A stretch of DNA of 16,897 nucleotides from Bacteroidota bacterium (GTDB lineage: Bacteria > Bacteroidota > Bacteroidia > Chitinophagales > LD1): the NCBI GenBank assembly GCA_003165135.1, contig PLSN01000170.1:1-16897 (forward strand). The letters run 5' to 3'. Of this stretch, positions 13,973 through 16,897 are shown one piece after another. Both the position numbers and the translations under genes were made by a program. Below the pieces are notes generated by a model. The model did no database searches, was not told where the DNA came from, and saw nothing but the letters and a program-made list of their open reading frames with translations. How positions within the stretch are numbered: the stretch's first letter is position 1; each line of letters starts with the position of its first letter.

Positions 13973-15418
13973 ATGCGCAAACAGGACTATCTGCTGGATC
14001 TGGTCCAATCGCTCAGCCCAAATGAAAAGAGGTATTTCAAACTATATGCCAATCTGCAGCCCGGGCAAAAAAGCTACCTGAAACTCTATGAAATACTGGA
14101 GAAGGAACCCACCTACGATGCTGCCCTGATAAGCAAAAAGCTGAAGACAACAGCAAAGAAACTGGCAGATGACAAAGATTACTTGCAGCAGGTATTGTTG
14201 CGGGCGCTTAGAAATTTCGAGCAGGATGTCAATCCATTGATGGCATTGGCTCACCGCTATCTGGAGGCGGAAATGCTAAAACGCCGGGGAATGGTAAACT
14301 ATGCCCTCTCCCAACTGGATAAGATGTATGAAAAGACAATTCTATATGAACAATTTGGCGTTTTTATAGATGCTTTTTTGCTCAGGCAGACCTTGGTGCG
14401 AAATATTGAAGATCCTTCACCGCGATTAAATTCGCGGGAATTATTCCGGACACAAATCGAGGGGCTGAATGACCTGATGGAGATCAAAAGCATATATAAT
14501 GAAATGAGATCTTATATGGTTTATAGTCATGATAAAAAAAGCCGGGCAGAAATCGACAATCGACCTGTAATGAAAAAGAAACCGGAGGATCTGAAGAGCC
14601 TTCAGGCAAAAGTCGGATGGTATAATATGAAAGGTCAAATAGCAGTGGCAGTAGAGGGGATAGGAGAGTCTTCTGCATTTTATACCACTATGGCCAATAA
14701 AATATATGAGGAAAATCCTGTACTCAGACAGATAATGCCGGAAGGCTATATCAGGAGCTATATGATAGCTGCAGACTGTATGCCTGCAGATCAAATGGAG
14801 CTCGGCTTGAAAATGATAAACAAAGCAATCTCGATCATGGATACAGATCAATTGCCGATCAATGAGAGGATGATGAGCCAGCTAAAAAGTCATGCAGAGG
14901 GGCAGAAGCTGATCGTGCTTAATAACCTGTTCCGCTATAGTGAATGTGCAGAAACGGCAGAAGCAATATTGGATCCCGGATCGAATTTTCACAGAGGACA
15001 TACCAGAATTGCTTTACTATATGTATATGCGGCTTCTTTGCTTTATACCGCAAAGGCAGATAAAGCGATAGTTCCGCTCCGTGAAATATTGAAAGGCAAT
15101 AATAAAGCCAGGCTGGATATCCAACTGAATGCCATGCTTCTCGAACTAATGGTACAATATGACCTGAAAAATTATGCTCTGATCCCCTATCTGGTATCAT
15201 CGGTCAGAAAATGGATAAAAAGAAAAGGAATACAGGCAGAAAAATCAAACCTGTATCTCAAATGGATGCTTCGCATCAGTGTTGCTGTCGAGTCCGGAAA
15301 ATCAAAAGCTGAATTGAATGCTTTTTTAAACGATATAAATGAAGGGAAAATAAAGATCGAAAAGGAAGTGTTAAACATTCAGTACTGGCTTCAGAATAAG
15401 CTACAAAGCGCCAAATAG
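13973..15418 (+). CDS. Alpha-helical (TPR-like) protein of unknown function
   Basis: 481 residues with no signal peptide or membrane segment, so presumably cytoplasmic. The sequence is almost wholly helical. The start (QDYLLDLVQSLSPNEKRYFK followed by LYANLQPGQKSYLKLYEILE) is a motif I associate with a family of uncharacterised Bacteroidota proteins, sometimes present in several copies per genome. The middle and end contain helix pairs resembling tetratricopeptide units (for example RIALLYVYAASLLYTAKADK and LNAMLLELMVQYDLKNYALI). This suggests protein-protein contacts rather than catalysis, but no partner is implied by the neighbours. ATG 13973 is the first start after the stop at 13932 in the overlapping open stretch, and it gives the conserved N-terminus. 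Confidence is high that it is a gene and low on its role. Confidence 0.85.
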   Translation: MRKQDYLLDLVQSLSPNEKRYFKLYANLQPGQKSYLKLYEILEKEPTYDAALISKKLKTTAKKLADDKDYLQQVLLRALRNFEQDVNPLMALAHRYLEAEMLKRRGMVNYALSQLDKMYEKTILYEQFGVFIDAFLLRQTLVRNIEDPSPRLNSRELFRTQIEGLNDLMEIKSIYNEMRSYMVYSHDKKSRAEIDNRPVMKKKPEDLKSLQAKVGWYNMKGQIAVAVEGIGESSAFYTTMANKIYEENPVLRQIMPEGYIRSYMIAADCMPADQMELGLKMINKAISIMDTDQLPINERMMSQLKSHAEGQKLIVLNNLFRYSECAETAEAILDPGSNFHRGHTRIALLYVYAASLLYTAKADKAIVPLREILKGNNKARLDIQLNAMLLELMVQYDLKNYALIPYLVSSVRKWIKRKGIQAEKSNLYLKWMLRISVAVESGKSKAELNAFLNDINEGKIKIEKEVLNIQYWLQNKLQSAK

Positions 15419-15557
15419 ACCTTAGACCCATATGGTTTAATGGTCGGCAAAGACACTTTTTTGGTCCATAATGATTCTGCAGAGATGATAGCCTATTATC
15501 TGATAAATTGAAGCAATTAATGTATTTTGCCTTCTGAATTCTTATTAAACAGATATT

Positions 15558-16541
15558 ATGAAAAAGATTATCAGGCTGTTTTTATTGTTGGCACTCGTTC
15601 AAGGATGGGCAGTTGCAATGGCGCAGAATGAACGTCCCGTATTCACGCTGAAAATGCGCAACGGCGATATCATCACAGGCATAGCAGATGTCAGTTCTAT
15701 CACGTTCAAAACAAGTTATGGCGACCTTGCATTTCCTATCAAGGAAGTAGCCAGTGTGACCCTTGGTATTAATACTTTTGGCGTGGATAAGACTCAGGTA
15801 ATGGACTATCTCAACACCATCCAGAACGGCTCACTGAGCGATGCCTCAGTAGATTTTGATAAGCTCATAAAGATGGAAGTAGGCGCTATACCATACGTCA
15901 AAGAATATATGGAGTCGCCGGCATACAAGAAAAAGGAAGGCAGTGATATATCTGTAGAGTTGGCCTATGATGTCATGCTCTCCCGTCATAATATTTCGAA
16001 GGCTTTCAGGACCAAAGATGTGTTGCAAACAAACGGCGCCACTTCCATTGAGGGTTCGTACGAATTTGAATCACTCACCCTTGAGGCAGACTATGGCAGG
16101 ATAAGTGTAAATAGGGCGAAGATAAGTTCAATAGGAGTGATATTTAAGGAGGTGGACAATGCGGGCATTGGCAATTTCAAGCTCTTTGCCAATCAGAATA
16201 TCGCAGGCAATCCCAATGGCGGCTGGGCCAATACCGGTATACTCGTCAGAAAGGACCAGCTTATCAAGATCATCGCATCCGGACAGGTCAATATAGCCAG
16301 TCTGTCAAATAATGCCTATACGCCAGACGGTGGAGTGAACGGCACTCCGGGGCCTAAGTCAATGGAGCCATCTTATGGCAGTCTGGTTTTTAAGATAGGG
16401 GAGAATGGCCCGATGATGAAAGCAGGAGATAATTACTCCGGCAAGTCCAACGCCACAGGTATTATATACATCTCTATCTTTGAATCGGTCTATAATGCAG
16501 CCAATACCGGCAGCTATGCAGTGAAGGTATCGGTGAATTGA
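15558..16541 (+). CDS. Secreted protein with PA-IL (LecA)-like C-terminal domain
   Basis: 327 residues. A signal peptide MKKIIRLFLLLALVQGWAVA ends near AQ23. Residues about 27-71 form a beta-rich unit, LKMRNGDIITGIADVSSITF and KTSYGDLAFPIKEVASVTLG. A weaker copy appears at about 160-195 (IEGSYEFESLTLEADYGRIS then AKISSIG), so the front half looks internally duplicated around a helical middle (about 77-152). The C-terminal part (about 205-327) matches the PA-IL/LecA pattern: WANTGILVRKDQLIKIIASG, a glycine-rich loop, SYGSLVFKIGENG and a closing IFESVYNAANTGSYAVKVSV. In true LecA this closing loop holds calcium and galactose. Here the Asn/Thr residues persist but the expected Asp is not obvious, so carbohydrate binding is uncertain. 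It stands alone, with no operon partner visible. Confidence 0.8.
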   Translation: MKKIIRLFLLLALVQGWAVAMAQNERPVFTLKMRNGDIITGIADVSSITFKTSYGDLAFPIKEVASVTLGINTFGVDKTQVMDYLNTIQNGSLSDASVDFDKLIKMEVGAIPYVKEYMESPAYKKKEGSDISVELAYDVMLSRHNISKAFRTKDVLQTNGATSIEGSYEFESLTLEADYGRISVNRAKISSIGVIFKEVDNAGIGNFKLFANQNIAGNPNGGWANTGILVRKDQLIKIIASGQVNIASLSNNAYTPDGGVNGTPGPKSMEPSYGSLVFKIGENGPMMKAGDNYSGKSNATGIIYISIFESVYNAANTGSYAVKVSVN

Positions 16542-16547
16542 GTAAAA

Positions 16548-16608
16548 GGGACGAAAGACGAGGGACGTAACCACCTCGACACTCGTCACCCGTCCTTCGT
16601 CCCCTCTC
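16548..16608. repeat. GGGACGAA...TTCGTCCC inverted repeat (dispersed repeat, copy 2)
   Basis: GGGACGAAAGACG (16548-16560) and CGTCCTTCGTCCC (16591-16603) are reverse complements except at one position, with a 30-bp loop. The right half, 16583-16608, is 24/26 identical to the element just before prfA. It begins 7 bp after the LecA-like gene's stop codon and could form a hairpin at its transcript end, but no T-tract follows. Confidence 0.7.
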
Positions 16609-16703
16609 TGCATTGAATTTTGTCCATCCCCACGACCGCTGTAGAAAACCATTTGGCTTTCAAGTACTAAGCATGAATAGTATTTCGTTGTTTAGCTGAC
16701 AGG

Positions 16704-16897
16704 ATGAGAAAGTTAAGTTCGATATTATTGATACTCGCGATGATCGGCAGGTCATATGGCCAGCAGGATAATCGTTTCTATCATTGGCAGGATGATAAAG
16801 CCTGTGTGGACTGGGTCAACAAAACCTATGATAGCCTGAGCCTGGAGGAGCGCATTGCGCAGTGCTATATGCTGGCAGCACATATCGACTCGCTGAA
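16704..16897 (+). CDS. Probable glycoside hydrolase family 3 (N-acetylglucosaminidase-like), N-terminus only
   Basis: The first 64 codons of a gene running off the window. MRKLSSILLILAMIGRSYGQ is a signal peptide, so the product is exported. The next stretch, CVDWVNKTYDSLSLEERIAQ then CYMLAAHIDS, resembles the WVDSV-NSLSLEEKIGQLFMVAAYS entry motif of Bacteroidota family 3 glycoside hydrolases that cut beta-N-acetylglucosaminides, often fused to a beta-lactamase-like domain. The catalytic Asp and the His/Asp pair lie beyond the window, so activity cannot be judged. ATG 16704 is chosen because it gives a good signal peptide and follows AGG. No clear promoter was found in the 95 bp between the preceding repeat and the start codon. 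Confidence 0.6.
   Translation, partial: MRKLSSILLILAMIGRSYGQQDNRFYHWQDDKACVDWVNKTYDSLSLEERIAQCYMLAAHIDSL

Noticed and set aside
15440..15511. Small open frame of 23 codons, in frame with the stop of the upstream helical-protein gene
   Set aside because: The open stretch after the TAG is only about 30 codons, has no recognisable motif and no start signal; it is within chance expectation. Stop-codon readthrough was considered but nothing supports it.
15522..15529. GTATTTTG as a -7 box for the LecA-like gene
   Set aside because: Two mismatches to the consensus in register and no suitable -33 element upstream.

Overview
The window looks like chromosomal DNA of a Gram-negative member of the Bacteroidota, probably a Chitinophagales/Sphingobacteriales-type organism. 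Four things point there: promoter elements of the TTTG-N19/20-TAnnTTTG type ahead of two genes; a secreted metalloprotease ending in a type IX secretion (T9SS) sorting domain; a tetR-tolC-hlyD-RND efflux operon in the order usual for this phylum; and LpxH-type lipid A synthesis. Several short GC-richer palindromic repeats lie between genes. No tRNA, rRNA, CRISPR array, integrase or transposase was seen.

Left part (1-1300): the 3' end of an amidohydrolase, then a 63-bp nested palindrome, then a crcB (fluC) fluoride exporter. The crcB leader can be folded helix by helix as a fluoride (crcB-motif) riboswitch. A Bacteroidota-type promoter sits so that transcription would begin almost at the aptamer's first base. 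A second hairpin that ends against the crcB ATG shares bases with the aptamer's closing helix, which suggests control of translation by fluoride.

Centre-left (1340-8106): a TetR-family regulator overlaps a TolC-like outer-membrane factor by 4 bp, followed by a lipoprotein membrane-fusion subunit and an 1128-residue RND permease. Three GTTTCCTG-type elements around the tetR promoter are candidate operator sites. Two inverted copies of a C-rich repeat lie between the last two genes.

Centre (8162-10955): lpxH (lipid A precursor pyrophosphatase), an unassigned secreted protein that may be a beta-propeller, a strong intrinsic terminator, and prfA (release factor 1). The prfA start codon directly abuts a dispersed repeat that recurs near 16.6 kb.

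Right part (11002-16897): on the minus strand, a T9SS-exported zinc metalloprotease is followed by an AT-rich secreted protein of unknown function. On the plus strand lie an alpha-helical protein of unknown function, a secreted protein with a PA-IL (LecA)-like C-terminal domain and an apparent internal repeat, and the first 64 codons of a probable family 3 glycoside hydrolase. A 65-codon open stretch without a start codon (13740-13934) between the divergent protease and helical-protein genes may be a gene remnant.

No wholly new multi-gene system is evident. The most rewarding region is the fluoride riboswitch and its apparent translation-control arm. The repeat families and the LecA-like protein come next. 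All family calls are from reading motifs; no database search was run.
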